DNA of 21,322 bases, taken from the NCBI GenBank assembly GCA_002418685.1, contig DIEP01000046.1, positions 1 through 21,322 on the forward strand. Direction: 5' to 3'. The notes beneath the pieces were generated by a model, which saw nothing but the letters and a program-made list of their open reading frames with translations, was not told the DNA's origin and did no database searches. Each line of letters opens with the position of its first letter. Within the stretch, counting starts at the first letter, position 1. Source of the DNA: Ignavibacteria bacterium UBA5771. GTDB lineage: Bacteria; Bacteroidota; Ignavibacteria; Kapaibacteriales; UBA2268. Below, piece by piece: positions 14,310 to 21,322 of the stretch. The position numbers and the translations under genes are program-made.

Positions 14310-15098
14310 ATGGATAAAACCTTAAGAACAGCTGCTACAGGACTTGCAGCGCAACAGAAATATGTTGAAATTATTGCAAATAATATCTCGAACGTTAATA
14401 CAACAGGGTTCAAAAAAGTGAGACCTGAATTCCAAGATTTACTTTATGAAACTCTGAAGCCTGCGGGAGCCGTTAGTCAAACGGGGACTGAACCATTGAA
14501 CGAAGTCCAAATCGGTTCAGGAACACAACTTGTTGCTACTACGCGTATTCTATCGCAAGGAGATGCTACTTCGACTAATAATTCCCTTGATTTTGCAATT
14601 AATGGTGAAGGTTATTTTATGATTCGCAAACCTGACAATTCGATTTCCTATACGAGAGATGGCACATTTCATTTGGATAATCAGGGGCAAATTGTAAATT
14701 CGCAAGGTTTTCTCCTTGAACCAGGTTTTTCAATTCCCGATGATACGACTGACATTCAAGTTTCAAGAGATGGTAATCTGCAAGTTATTCTGAATGGAGA
14801 CGGACAAGCTCAAACTATTGGGCAAATCGAACTGGCACGCTTTGTTAATCCTGGTGGGTTGCGGGCAATTGGAGATAATTTATTTGTGGAGACTCCTGCA
14901 TCAGGTCAACCTATTTATGAGCAACCAGGATCGAATAATACAGGTGAAATTTTGCAGAAGCATCTTGAAAACTCTAATGTCGATATTGTCGAAGAAATGG
15001 TGAATATGATTACTGCTCAAAGGGCTTATGAGTTGAATTCAAAATCAGTAATGACAGCCGATAATATTCTTGCAACAGCAGTGAATTTAAAACGATGA
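14310..15098 (+). CDS. flgG: Flagellar distal rod protein FlgG
   Basis: This 262-residue protein forms the distal rod that crosses the P and L rings. Family motifs are complete: TAATGLAAQQ and IIANNISNVNTTGFKKVRPEFQDLLYE at the N-terminus, LDFAINGEGYFMI in the body, and NSNVDIVEEMVNMITAQRAYELNSK at the C-terminus. Its length is almost exactly that of well-studied FlgG proteins. A purine-rich AGGAA lies just before the ATG, and a GAGGT slightly further upstream could also serve as ribosome site. It follows flgF after 37 nt and precedes flgA after 4 nt. Confidence 0.96.
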   Translation: MDKTLRTAATGLAAQQKYVEIIANNISNVNTTGFKKVRPEFQDLLYETLKPAGAVSQTGTEPLNEVQIGSGTQLVATTRILSQGDATSTNNSLDFAINGEGYFMIRKPDNSISYTRDGTFHLDNQGQIVNSQGFLLEPGFSIPDDTTDIQVSRDGNLQVILNGDGQAQTIGQIELARFVNPGGLRAIGDNLFVETPASGQPIYEQPGSNNTGEILQKHLENSNVDIVEEMVNMITAQRAYELNSKSVMTADNILATAVNLKR

Positions 15099-15102
15099 TG
15101 AA

Positions 15103-15825
15103 ATGAATGTTTTTAAAAAATATATTGATATAAAATATTTGGTAGTGGCATTCGCCTTGTTTATTGCTATTTCAGCTGATTTAAATGCAAAATCCACATT
15201 TTCCGCTGAAAGAATAAAGCAATATTGCGAGAATTATATCAAAGCAAATTTTGAAAATATTCAATCAATAGATTTTTTAATTAAATTTTCTGAAATTCAG
15301 TTCGATGAGGATGGAGTTGATGCAAAAATCAATATTTTGCAAAATCAAAATAGCTCGATTCAAAAGGTCCAATTAATATTTTCCAAAAATGATCAATATT
15401 TGAAGATTATTGAAATTCCATTCCGCTTGCATCAAATTCGAAATGTCTATATTGCTCAAAGAGATATTTATCCAAAGGAAGCGATTTCTCCTAATGATTT
15501 TATAATTTCCCAATATGAAACAACCGTTTCTCCCGATATAATTACTAATTCTGAACAACTTCATAAAAAGATCGCTAAAAGAACAATTCGAAAAGGAGAA
15601 ATATTGAAACAAAGCGACCTTGAATCGCAGAAAATTATAAGTCGTGGGAAGCAAGTGCAAATTGAAGTAATTTCAGGTGGAATTAAGGTTCGCACAAGCG
15701 GAACATCGCTGGACGATGCAGGAATTGGCGAAGAAGTTCGTGTGCGTCGCGATTCAGACTATTCAAAGATGACTGTGACAGGCAAGGTTAATGATGAAGG
15801 AATTGTTCAAATTATTTTGAAATAA
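15103..15825 (+). CDS. flgA: Flagellar P-ring assembly chaperone FlgA
   Basis: FlgA is a periplasmic chaperone that guides FlgI into the P ring. The 240-residue product has an N-terminal hydrophobic signal (YLVVAFALFIAISADLNA). The C-terminal half is a SAF-type domain: VYIAQRDIYPKEAISPNDF, KRTIRKGEILKQSDLE, and a final beta section with RGKQVQIEVISGGIKVRTSGTSLDDAGIGEEVRVR. The last part is the best conserved piece of the family. It is flanked by flgG (4 nt) and flgH (16 nt), so it is in the operon with its client flgI. The N-terminal half is divergent, as is usual for FlgA. Confidence 0.93.
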   Translation: MNVFKKYIDIKYLVVAFALFIAISADLNAKSTFSAERIKQYCENYIKANFENIQSIDFLIKFSEIQFDEDGVDAKINILQNQNSSIQKVQLIFSKNDQYLKIIEIPFRLHQIRNVYIAQRDIYPKEAISPNDFIISQYETTVSPDIITNSEQLHKKIAKRTIRKGEILKQSDLESQKIISRGKQVQIEVISGGIKVRTSGTSLDDAGIGEEVRVRRDSDYSKMTVTGKVNDEGIVQIILK

Positions 15826-15841
15826 ATTAAAAGAAGAAAAA

Positions 15842-16417
15842 ATGAAAAATATATTAAATATATTATTTATAATTTTATTTGCATCATTTTATAGTGCAAA
15901 TTCTCAATTTATGGAGAATGCATCGCGATCACTCTTTTCAGATATTACAGCCAATAAAGTTGGGGATGCTTTACTTGTGTTAATTTTTGAAGAAACTCAA
16001 GCGGATAACTCTGCGACTACTTCCAATGGGAGAAATACATCAATTTCAGGTCAAGCGAGCGGACAAGTTGGAAGCACGGGGAACTCTGCACAAGGAAGTA
16101 TTGGAGCAGGGACAGATTTCAAAGGTAATGGCACAACCACTCGCAAAGAAACAATCAGGTCGAAATTATCAGCTCGTGTGGTGGAAGTTGATTCAAATGG
16201 CAATCTCAAAATACAAGCAACGCGAAAGACAAAAGTCAATGGTGAAAACCAACTCGTCACACTTGAAGGTTGGGTGCGTCCCACTGATATTTCAAAGGAT
16301 AACACAATTGCTTCATACAATATTCTTGATTTAAATTTAATAATTGAAGGAGACGGAAGCGTTTCCAAAGTGCAGGAGCCTGGACTTATTACAAAATTTT
16401 TAAGGATTTTATTCTGA
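15842..16417 (+). CDS. flgH: Flagellar L-ring protein FlgH (no lipobox)
   Basis: FlgH forms the outer-membrane bushing around the rod. The 191-residue product has a signal peptide ending near SANS/Q. The family block SLFSDITANKVGDALLVLIFEETQADNSATT is followed by a Gly/Ser-rich loop, then SKLSARVVEVDSNGNLKIQATRKTKVNGENQLVTLEGWVRPTDI and the IGDGSV-like IEGDGSVSKVQEPG section. Enteric FlgH is a lipoprotein of about 230 residues anchored through an N-terminal Cys. This protein has no cysteine after the signal and a much shorter segment before SLFSD, so lipid anchoring looks absent. An A/G-rich stretch (GAAGAAAAA) precedes the ATG. It is 2 nt from flgI. Confidence 0.92.
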   Translation: MKNILNILFIILFASFYSANSQFMENASRSLFSDITANKVGDALLVLIFEETQADNSATTSNGRNTSISGQASGQVGSTGNSAQGSIGAGTDFKGNGTTTRKETIRSKLSARVVEVDSNGNLKIQATRKTKVNGENQLVTLEGWVRPTDISKDNTIASYNILDLNLIIEGDGSVSKVQEPGLITKFLRILF

Positions 16418-16419
16418 TT

Positions 16420-17556
16420 ATGAACGGACAATTAAAAATATTCGAAAAAATGCTCAAATTTGGCTTTTTAATTGTAATATTTGCAATTGTGTCTGCAACG
16501 AATTTATTCTCCGCGAGAATCAAGGATATAGCTGTAATACAAGGCACAACCGATGTGCAAGCAATTGGATATGGGCTTATTACGGGACTGAATAATACGG
16601 GAGATAATCCGCAAACATATTTTACAAATCAAAGCTTGAAGAATTTGCTGCTTCGTTTTGGTTTGACAGTCTCCCAGAACAATTCAAGAGTTCGAAATAT
16701 TGCAGCGGTGATGGTCACAGCAAATATCCCTGCATTTTTAAAAAGTGGCTCAAAGGTTGATGTGACAATTTCGTCAATTGGTGATGCAAGTTCTTTGCAA
16801 GGTGGGGTGCTTTTGCTTACTCCACTTTCTATTTCGAATGGGGCTGTGATAGGGTCAGCACAGGGTCCAATTTCCGTTGGGGGTTATGATTTTTCTGCCT
16901 ATGGTTCAAATATTTCCAAAAATGTAGCAACGACGGCACGCATTCCGAACGGGATGATTCTGGAACGAGATATAAATTCTACTATAATTTCTGATAATAA
17001 AATCCATATAGTTCTACGACAGCCAGATTATACAACATCAATGCGAGTCCGCGATGCAGTTGCTAATTTACCAAATATGAATAATTCAGCGACAACAATG
17101 GATGCAGCAACAGTTGAAGTACAAATGCCCGCAGGAGCTGACCAGAATCAGATTATGCAAATAATTTCTCAAATTGAATCATTAAATATAATTACAGATC
17201 AAGTAGCGAAGGTCGTTATTAATGAACGGACGGGAACGATAGTAGTTGGTGGCAATGTGCAATTGCTTCCTGCAACTATTGCACATAGTGGCTTGGAAAT
17301 TTCAATACAAAAGCAAGCGATTATTCCTGCCCCCGCACCATTTACGATTTATCCTCCTTATCCGCCAATTGAAACAGCCGAAATTACTGCAAGAGAAGAA
17401 GCAACGACAGCTGTGCCTTTGGTAGTCCAGGGAGCCACTGTGCAAGATATGGCAAACGCTCTGAATGCGCTAAAAGTAAAGCCACGCGATTTAATTACAA
17501 TTTTCCAAGCATTGAAAGAGGCGGGTTCTCTTCAAGGCGAATTAATAATTCAGTAA
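16420..17556 (+). CDS. flgI: Flagellar P-ring protein FlgI
   Basis: FlgI forms the periplasmic P ring in the peptidoglycan layer. The 378-residue product matches family length and carries a signal peptide (KFGFLIVIFAIVSATNLFSA). The family start follows: RIKDIAVIQGTTDVQAIGYGLITGLNNTGDN. Further conserved pieces are VRNIAAVMVTANIPAF, GSKVDVTISSIGDASSLQGG, the NERTGTIVVGGNVQL section and VQDMANALNALKVKPRDLITIFQALKEAGSLQGELI at the end. ATG 16420 is used; a second in-frame Met at 16450 would give a shorter signal peptide and is also possible. It lies between flgH (2 nt) and flgJ (10 nt). Confidence 0.96.
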   Translation: MNGQLKIFEKMLKFGFLIVIFAIVSATNLFSARIKDIAVIQGTTDVQAIGYGLITGLNNTGDNPQTYFTNQSLKNLLLRFGLTVSQNNSRVRNIAAVMVTANIPAFLKSGSKVDVTISSIGDASSLQGGVLLLTPLSISNGAVIGSAQGPISVGGYDFSAYGSNISKNVATTARIPNGMILERDINSTIISDNKIHIVLRQPDYTTSMRVRDAVANLPNMNNSATTMDAATVEVQMPAGADQNQIMQIISQIESLNIITDQVAKVVINERTGTIVVGGNVQLLPATIAHSGLEISIQKQAIIPAPAPFTIYPPYPPIETAEITAREEATTAVPLVVQGATVQDMANALNALKVKPRDLITIFQALKEAGSLQGELIIQ

Positions 17557-17566
17557 AGGAGCATTT

Positions 17567-18523
17567 GTGAGTATTACATCATTAAATAATTCCGAAATCT
17601 TTAAAACAATCGCTGATAATAATGCGAAAAAGTTTATTGATATTCCTGATGCAATCCAAGGGAGCAGTGCTTTGGCTGATTCAAAGAAAGCTGATATTAA
17701 AAAAGCTGCTGAAGGTTTTGAAGCAATTTTTATTAATATGATGCTTAAAGAAATGAAAGTATCTCTTTTTGGAGATAAAGATAATTTGTCAGATGGCGAA
17801 AATTCCAATAACCTTGGTGCAGACACTTTGCAGTCTTATAATGTAATGCTTCTTTCCGAACAACTTTCAAAATCGGGCAATGGGATTGGTATTGCTAATT
17901 TAATTTATAAGCAATTGACAGGTGAGGATTTAAAGACGAATTCAGAGCAAATCATTTCTCAAACTGTTATTCCACAAAGAAATACTGATACAGAGCAAAT
18001 TAAAAGCAAAGAAAAATCTGTTTCTCTGAATTTAAATACTCCTCCAAAAATTGAGAAACAATCGCCAAATCAATCTGCAATAAATGGTAATTTTTTAAAT
18101 CGTGTTCAGAACAGGCTATATAATTATAAAGATATTATTTCCAACGCTTCTGACACACATAAAATTCCCGAAGAATTAATACAAGCAGTCATTACAGTAG
18201 AATCAGCAGCCCGACCCGACGCTGTTTCAAAAGCAGGTGCAAAAGGTCTAATGCAATTAATGGACGGCACTGCAAGTAGGTTGAATGTGAATAATTCATT
18301 CGATCCAAAACAAAACATTCAAGGAGGAACAAAGTATTTGAGGCAAATGCTTGACCGTTTTGGCAATAATTTGCAAATGGCACTGGCGGCGTATAATGCA
18401 GGTCCAGGCAATGTCGAAAAATATAACGGAATTCCACCTTTTGAAGAAACGCAAAATTATGTTAAACGAGTGATGAGATATTACGAATATTATTCAAACA
18501 ATAAAGAAACTGAGAACATATAA
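17567..18523 (+). CDS. flgJ: FlgJ-type rod-binding protein fused to lytic transglycosylase
   Basis: This 318-residue, two-domain protein caps the growing rod and locally opens peptidoglycan. Residues about 40-118 are the rod-binding domain (IKKAAEGFEAIFINMMLKEM, then SEQLSKSGNGIGIANLIYKQL). A Gln/Lys/Ser-rich linker follows. Residues about 185-312 form an SLT (soluble lytic transglycosylase) domain: VITVESAARPDAVSKAGAKG with catalytic Glu212, LMQLMDGTASRL, and ALAAYNAGPGNVEKY. In enteric FlgJ the second domain is a glucosaminidase, so the enzyme type here is different. The start is GTG, supported by a strong AAAGGAG at 17555-17561, one of the few clear Shine-Dalgarno sites in the window. It is 3 nt from the flgN-like gene. 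Confidence 0.92.
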   Translation: MSITSLNNSEIFKTIADNNAKKFIDIPDAIQGSSALADSKKADIKKAAEGFEAIFINMMLKEMKVSLFGDKDNLSDGENSNNLGADTLQSYNVMLLSEQLSKSGNGIGIANLIYKQLTGEDLKTNSEQIISQTVIPQRNTDTEQIKSKEKSVSLNLNTPPKIEKQSPNQSAINGNFLNRVQNRLYNYKDIISNASDTHKIPEELIQAVITVESAARPDAVSKAGAKGLMQLMDGTASRLNVNNSFDPKQNIQGGTKYLRQMLDRFGNNLQMALAAYNAGPGNVEKYNGIPPFEETQNYVKRVMRYYEYYSNNKETENI

Positions 18524-18526
18524 ATT

Positions 18527-18964
18527 ATGATTGATAAAATATTAAAAATAATTGAATTAGAAAAGCAGTTCATTATTGAAATGAACGATGTGCTAGCTCG
18601 GCAGCAGAATGCTCTGGTTCATTTGCAAATCGGTGATTTACCTGAGCTAAATTCCTACCAAGAAGACATTGCCAAAAAAATCAGATCGCTTGAAGCAACT
18701 CGCATAAATATGATTGCTACAATGTTCAATATACCAAGCAGCAAAGCCATCGCAATAACTCTCACTGACCTTGCTGCAATGGTTGATCCTGCATATTCAC
18801 TAATGTTAGCCAATCTTCGCGATGAGATGGCTGTATTGAATTTAAAATATGCAAACCTTGCTAATACTAATCGTATGCTTGCAAATCGTGCAAAGAATAG
18901 CTTCACGCAAATTATATCGGTGCTGACAAATGGAAATAATCAAGTTTATAATGTTCAAGTTTGA
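18527..18964 (+). CDS. flgN: FlgN-like flagellar export chaperone
   Basis: This 145-residue, almost fully helical protein has no signal peptide or membrane span. The heptad-like opening LKIIELEKQFIIEMNDVLARQQNALVHLQIGDLPELNSYQ resembles the FlgN family, whose members bind the hook-junction proteins FlgK and FlgL in the cytosol and deliver them for export. FlgN proteins have low sequence conservation, so the call leans on size, helical pattern and position two genes before flgK. Spacing is 3 nt from flgJ and 13 nt to the next gene, so it lies inside the operon. Another flagellar helical protein such as FliT-like cannot be excluded. Confidence 0.7.
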   Translation: MIDKILKIIELEKQFIIEMNDVLARQQNALVHLQIGDLPELNSYQEDIAKKIRSLEATRINMIATMFNIPSSKAIAITLTDLAAMVDPAYSLMLANLRDEMAVLNLKYANLANTNRMLANRAKNSFTQIISVLTNGNNQVYNVQV

Positions 18965-18977
18965 TAAATAGGGTATA

Positions 18978-19349
18978 ATGAATAAAGATTTGCTATTATT
19001 ACAAAGTCAGATATTGAAGAAAATTACTGACAATTTATGTGAACGACTGCCGCAGGGAGAGATTTACAATATTTCGCGAAATCTCAAACATTGCATTAGT
19101 AATTTGCCCGTAATTGTTCAGGAATATATTCAGGCAGAAGATAGAATCACAAGAATACGCAAAGCTATACAAATTCAAATTGCTCTCGATGAATGCAAAG
19201 AATATCTTGATTTCATTGCTTTAACAAGGCAATCCAATGTCAATCATTTGCTGATTGAGCTCAATAAGTTAGTTTTGCAGGTTCAGAAAAGCCAAATACA
19301 CAACCTGAATGCCGAAGAAGCACAGGTTGATTTATGGAATTTAAATTAA
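18978..19349 (+). CDS. Small helical protein of unknown function in the flagellar operon
   Basis: The product is 123 residues, soluble, predicted mostly helical and without a signal peptide. I do not recognise a standard flagellar family. The pattern LPQGEIYNISRNLKHCISNLPVIVQEYI, followed by IQIQIALDECKEYLDFIA, resembles in spacing the stand-alone four-helix-bundle proteins related to the 23S rRNA intervening-sequence (S23) family. Those have LPxxExYxLxxQLRRAxxSIPxNIAEG and IALGSxxELExxL blocks. The resemblance is remote and from pattern alone. It sits 13 nt after the FlgN-like gene and 6 nt before flgK, so it is co-transcribed with hook-junction genes. A role as a chaperone or assembly factor is a guess from context. 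Confidence 0.75.
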   Translation: MNKDLLLLQSQILKKITDNLCERLPQGEIYNISRNLKHCISNLPVIVQEYIQAEDRITRIRKAIQIQIALDECKEYLDFIALTRQSNVNHLLIELNKLVLQVQKSQIHNLNAEEAQVDLWNLN

Positions 19350-19355
19350 AAAAAT

Positions 19356-20798
19356 ATGTCGAGTTTTTCATCATTGGAAATTGGGAAGAGATCTTTATTA
19401 GCTCAGAAATTTGGGATTGATACTACTTCTAATAATATTGCAAACGTCAATACACCGGGATTCTCACGCCGTAGTGCTGTGATGAGCGAAACTGAAGCGA
19501 ATAAATCGAACGGCAATTATCAGGGAAGTGGCGTTCAAGTTAATCTACTACGTTCCTTCCGTCAGGAATTATTGGATAAGGAGGTCTGTGGAAACCTTTC
19601 CCAACAAAAAGGTTATGAAATTGACCAATTATATTTGCAACAAATTTCCTCAGTATTTGGCGAACCAAGTGATAGCGGACTGAGTGAGCTTACCACAAGC
19701 TTTCTGAATACATTCAACACATTAGCACAGAATCCTGAAAATGTTGCATTACGGCAATCTCTCTTAGAAAATGCAAATGCACTCACACAAAAATTCAATT
19801 CAACTGCGCGGGGTCTATCTCAATTACGGGATGATTCTCGCTCACATATTTCCCAAGATATTAATAAAGCTAATACACTTCTAAAAGATATTGCAAATCT
19901 TAACTCACAAATTTCACGAAGTAAGGCACAGACTAATTCCGATATTCAAACTTATGTTGATCAAAGATCTTTGAAAATTGAAGAACTTTCGCAGATTGCT
20001 TCTGTTTCTACTGCGAGAAATGATGATGGAAGCGTAAATGTTTTTATTGATGGTGCAAATGTTGTGAATTCATCGTATTCAAGTGAATTGCGAATGAATG
20101 AAACAGTTAACTCAATTACAGGCGAACGCACAATCCAAATTTTCAAATATGATCCCGAGAGCGCTTCATCCACTCTGCTAACTCCCCAATCGGGAGAGAT
20201 TTCATCGTTATTAAATATGTTCAATGTCACGCTTGACGATAAGGATTCGAGTTCGGGCTTTTCTGTGGCAAAATCATTGGATAATTTTGCAAATGCAATT
20301 GCACAAAGTGTAAATTCCAAAGTGATGGGTGGTTATGGATTGGATGATACAGCGGGTCCACCTGCTGGGCGTAGTTTCTTTGACCCTTCAGTTGGATTTG
20401 TCTCAGCGCAAGACATAAAAGTTTCCAGCGATATTGCTAATCAACCAAGGAAAATACCATTGTCAGACCAGCCAAATGAACCCGGTAATAATAAAATTGC
20501 ACTTAGTATTGCGGGAATAATGAATGATACGACTTTTTTGGATAGCCAGAAGCCTATTGATTATTTTGCAAATTTTCTTGGGCAAATTGGAACCTCTTTG
20601 AATTATGCAAATAATGGCCAGAGCGCTACTACTAATATTCAATTGCAATTGGAAACACAACGCCAATCAGTGATGGGTGTGAATCTTGATGAAGAAGCAA
20701 TTGATCTAATTAAATATCAAAGAGCATTCGAAGCAGCTTCGCGTATTATAAATACAGCCAATGAACTTTTATCAACTATTGTCAATTTGGGGAGGTAA
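19356..20798 (+). CDS. flgK: Flagellar hook-associated protein 1 FlgK
   Basis: FlgK is the first hook-filament junction protein, exported by the flagellar type III system. The 480-residue product begins SSLEIGKRSLLAQKFGIDTTSNNIANVNTPGFSRR, the D0 motif typical of FlgK. It has the family's LLDKEV-like segment, GEPSDSGLSELTTSFLNTFNTLAQNPEN and LLKDIANLNSQISRS, and ends with GVNLDEEAIDLIKYQRAFEAASRIINTANELLSTIVNLGR. It is shorter than enteric FlgK (about 547), mostly in the variable middle section, which is common. No clear Shine-Dalgarno precedes the ATG. It is followed after 3 nt by flgL. Confidence 0.96.
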   Translation: MSSFSSLEIGKRSLLAQKFGIDTTSNNIANVNTPGFSRRSAVMSETEANKSNGNYQGSGVQVNLLRSFRQELLDKEVCGNLSQQKGYEIDQLYLQQISSVFGEPSDSGLSELTTSFLNTFNTLAQNPENVALRQSLLENANALTQKFNSTARGLSQLRDDSRSHISQDINKANTLLKDIANLNSQISRSKAQTNSDIQTYVDQRSLKIEELSQIASVSTARNDDGSVNVFIDGANVVNSSYSSELRMNETVNSITGERTIQIFKYDPESASSTLLTPQSGEISSLLNMFNVTLDDKDSSSGFSVAKSLDNFANAIAQSVNSKVMGGYGLDDTAGPPAGRSFFDPSVGFVSAQDIKVSSDIANQPRKIPLSDQPNEPGNNKIALSIAGIMNDTTFLDSQKPIDYFANFLGQIGTSLNYANNGQSATTNIQLQLETQRQSVMGVNLDEEAIDLIKYQRAFEAASRIINTANELLSTIVNLGR

Positions 20799-20801
20799 AT
20801 T

Positions 20802-21322
20802 ATGAGAGTGACACAATATTCGGCTTTGGAACCTTATAAAAAGAACCTGCAAGATATTCAGCAAAGACAAGTGAGCAATCAGATGCGGATTGCCACAGGC
20901 AAGGATATTTTGAATTTGAGCGATTCGCCCGATAAAATACCGGATATTAAGAAATTAAGTTCAATAATTTCTTCTAATAAAGAATTCATAAAAATTATTG
21001 AAAACCAAATTTCAGAATTCCAATTTTCAGAAATACAAATGCAAGGAATTTCTGATTTAATGCAAAAAACGCAGCAAACCTCGATTGATGCGACTCAAGT
21101 GGGCAATGCAGGAAATCTCCCGATCCTTGCAAATACCGTTAAAGGTTACATAGAGGATATAATTCGCAACGCAAATTCTGACTATAATGGGAGCTTCTTA
21201 TATGCAGGCACAAAGACCAAACCTGAATCTTTCGATACTGCTATTCCCAATACAAATGATATGCCTTTTGAATTAGTGCAGAATCCACCGACAGCGACTA
21301 ATCCATCAGGTTTAAGCGTTGT
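20802..21322 (+). CDS. flgL: Flagellar hook-associated protein 3 FlgL (3' partial)
   Basis: FlgL is the second hook-filament junction protein, related to flagellin. The reading frame is open from ATG 20802 to the window end (over 170 codons), with no stop. A strong GGGGAGG at 20789-20795, overlapping the end of flgK, sets the start. The product begins MRVTQYSALEPYKKNLQDIQQRQ and continues with MRIATGKDILNLSDSPDKIPDIKKLSSII, the flagellin-type N-terminal region with the SDsP element. Later come YIEDIIRNANSDYNGSFLYAGTKTKPESFD, which matches FlgL (AN..yNG.ylFaG..t...pF). Position right after flgK is the universal arrangement. The C-terminal D0 helix lies outside the window. Confidence 0.93.
   Translation, partial: MRVTQYSALEPYKKNLQDIQQRQVSNQMRIATGKDILNLSDSPDKIPDIKKLSSIISSNKEFIKIIENQISEFQFSEIQMQGISDLMQKTQQTSIDATQVGNAGNLPILANTVKGYIEDIIRNANSDYNGSFLYAGTKTKPESFDTAIPNTNDMPFELVQNPPTATNPSGLSV

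Overview
The window is AT-rich DNA from a Gram-negative, diderm, flagellated bacterium. It encodes P- and L-ring flagellar proteins, an OmpA-family protein, a lipid A enzyme (LpxH) and TatC. It also encodes a surface beta-propeller protein with a type IX secretion (T9SS)-like C-terminal domain. A flagellum together with T9SS-like features points to the Bacteroidota/Chlorobiota (FCB) assemblage, for example Ignavibacteria or Kapabacteria-like lineages, rather than classical non-flagellated Bacteroidetes. This placement is inferred from gene content only.

Layout. (1) 1-3651, plus strand: plsY (5' end cut off by the window), gpsA and an OmpA/PD40 outer-membrane protein gene, chained by 4-nt and 1-nt overlaps. 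plsY and gpsA together start phospholipid synthesis. (2) 3652-3918: a convergent intergenic region with two hairpins and a short minus-strand relic of a C-terminal domain nearly identical to part of the propeller gene 3 kb away. (3) 3919-4512, minus: a TlpA/ResA-like thioredoxin lipoprotein. (4) 4761-9425, plus: a PorZ-like propeller protein, a GH57 glycosidase and lpxH, tightly packed and ending in a strong bidirectional terminator hairpin. (5) 9460-13252, minus: an elongation factor G of the mitochondrial/spd-EFG1 type, a LON-domain protein and tatC. (6) 13493-21322, plus: a dense flagellar operon in the order flgF, flgG, flgA, flgH, flgI, flgJ (fused to a lytic transglycosylase), a flgN-like gene, a small unknown helical gene, flgK and flgL (3' end cut off by the window).

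The flagellar genes build the rod from proximal to distal parts (FlgF/G), the P and L rings with their chaperone (FlgA/I/H), a rod cap and peptidoglycan-cutting protein (FlgJ-SLT), and the hook-filament junction (FlgK/L) with its export chaperone (FlgN). A sigma-54-type promoter sits at the expected distance in front of flgF.

Most worth following up: the hidden C-terminal-domain relic at 3830-3916, the mt-type EF-G located outside a str operon, the sigma-54-like flagellar promoter, the small helical gene between flgN and flgK, and the co-occurrence of a PorZ-like protein with a flagellum. No tRNA, rRNA, CRISPR array, transposase or complete mobile element was found. No gene-free stretch exceeds 300 bases.
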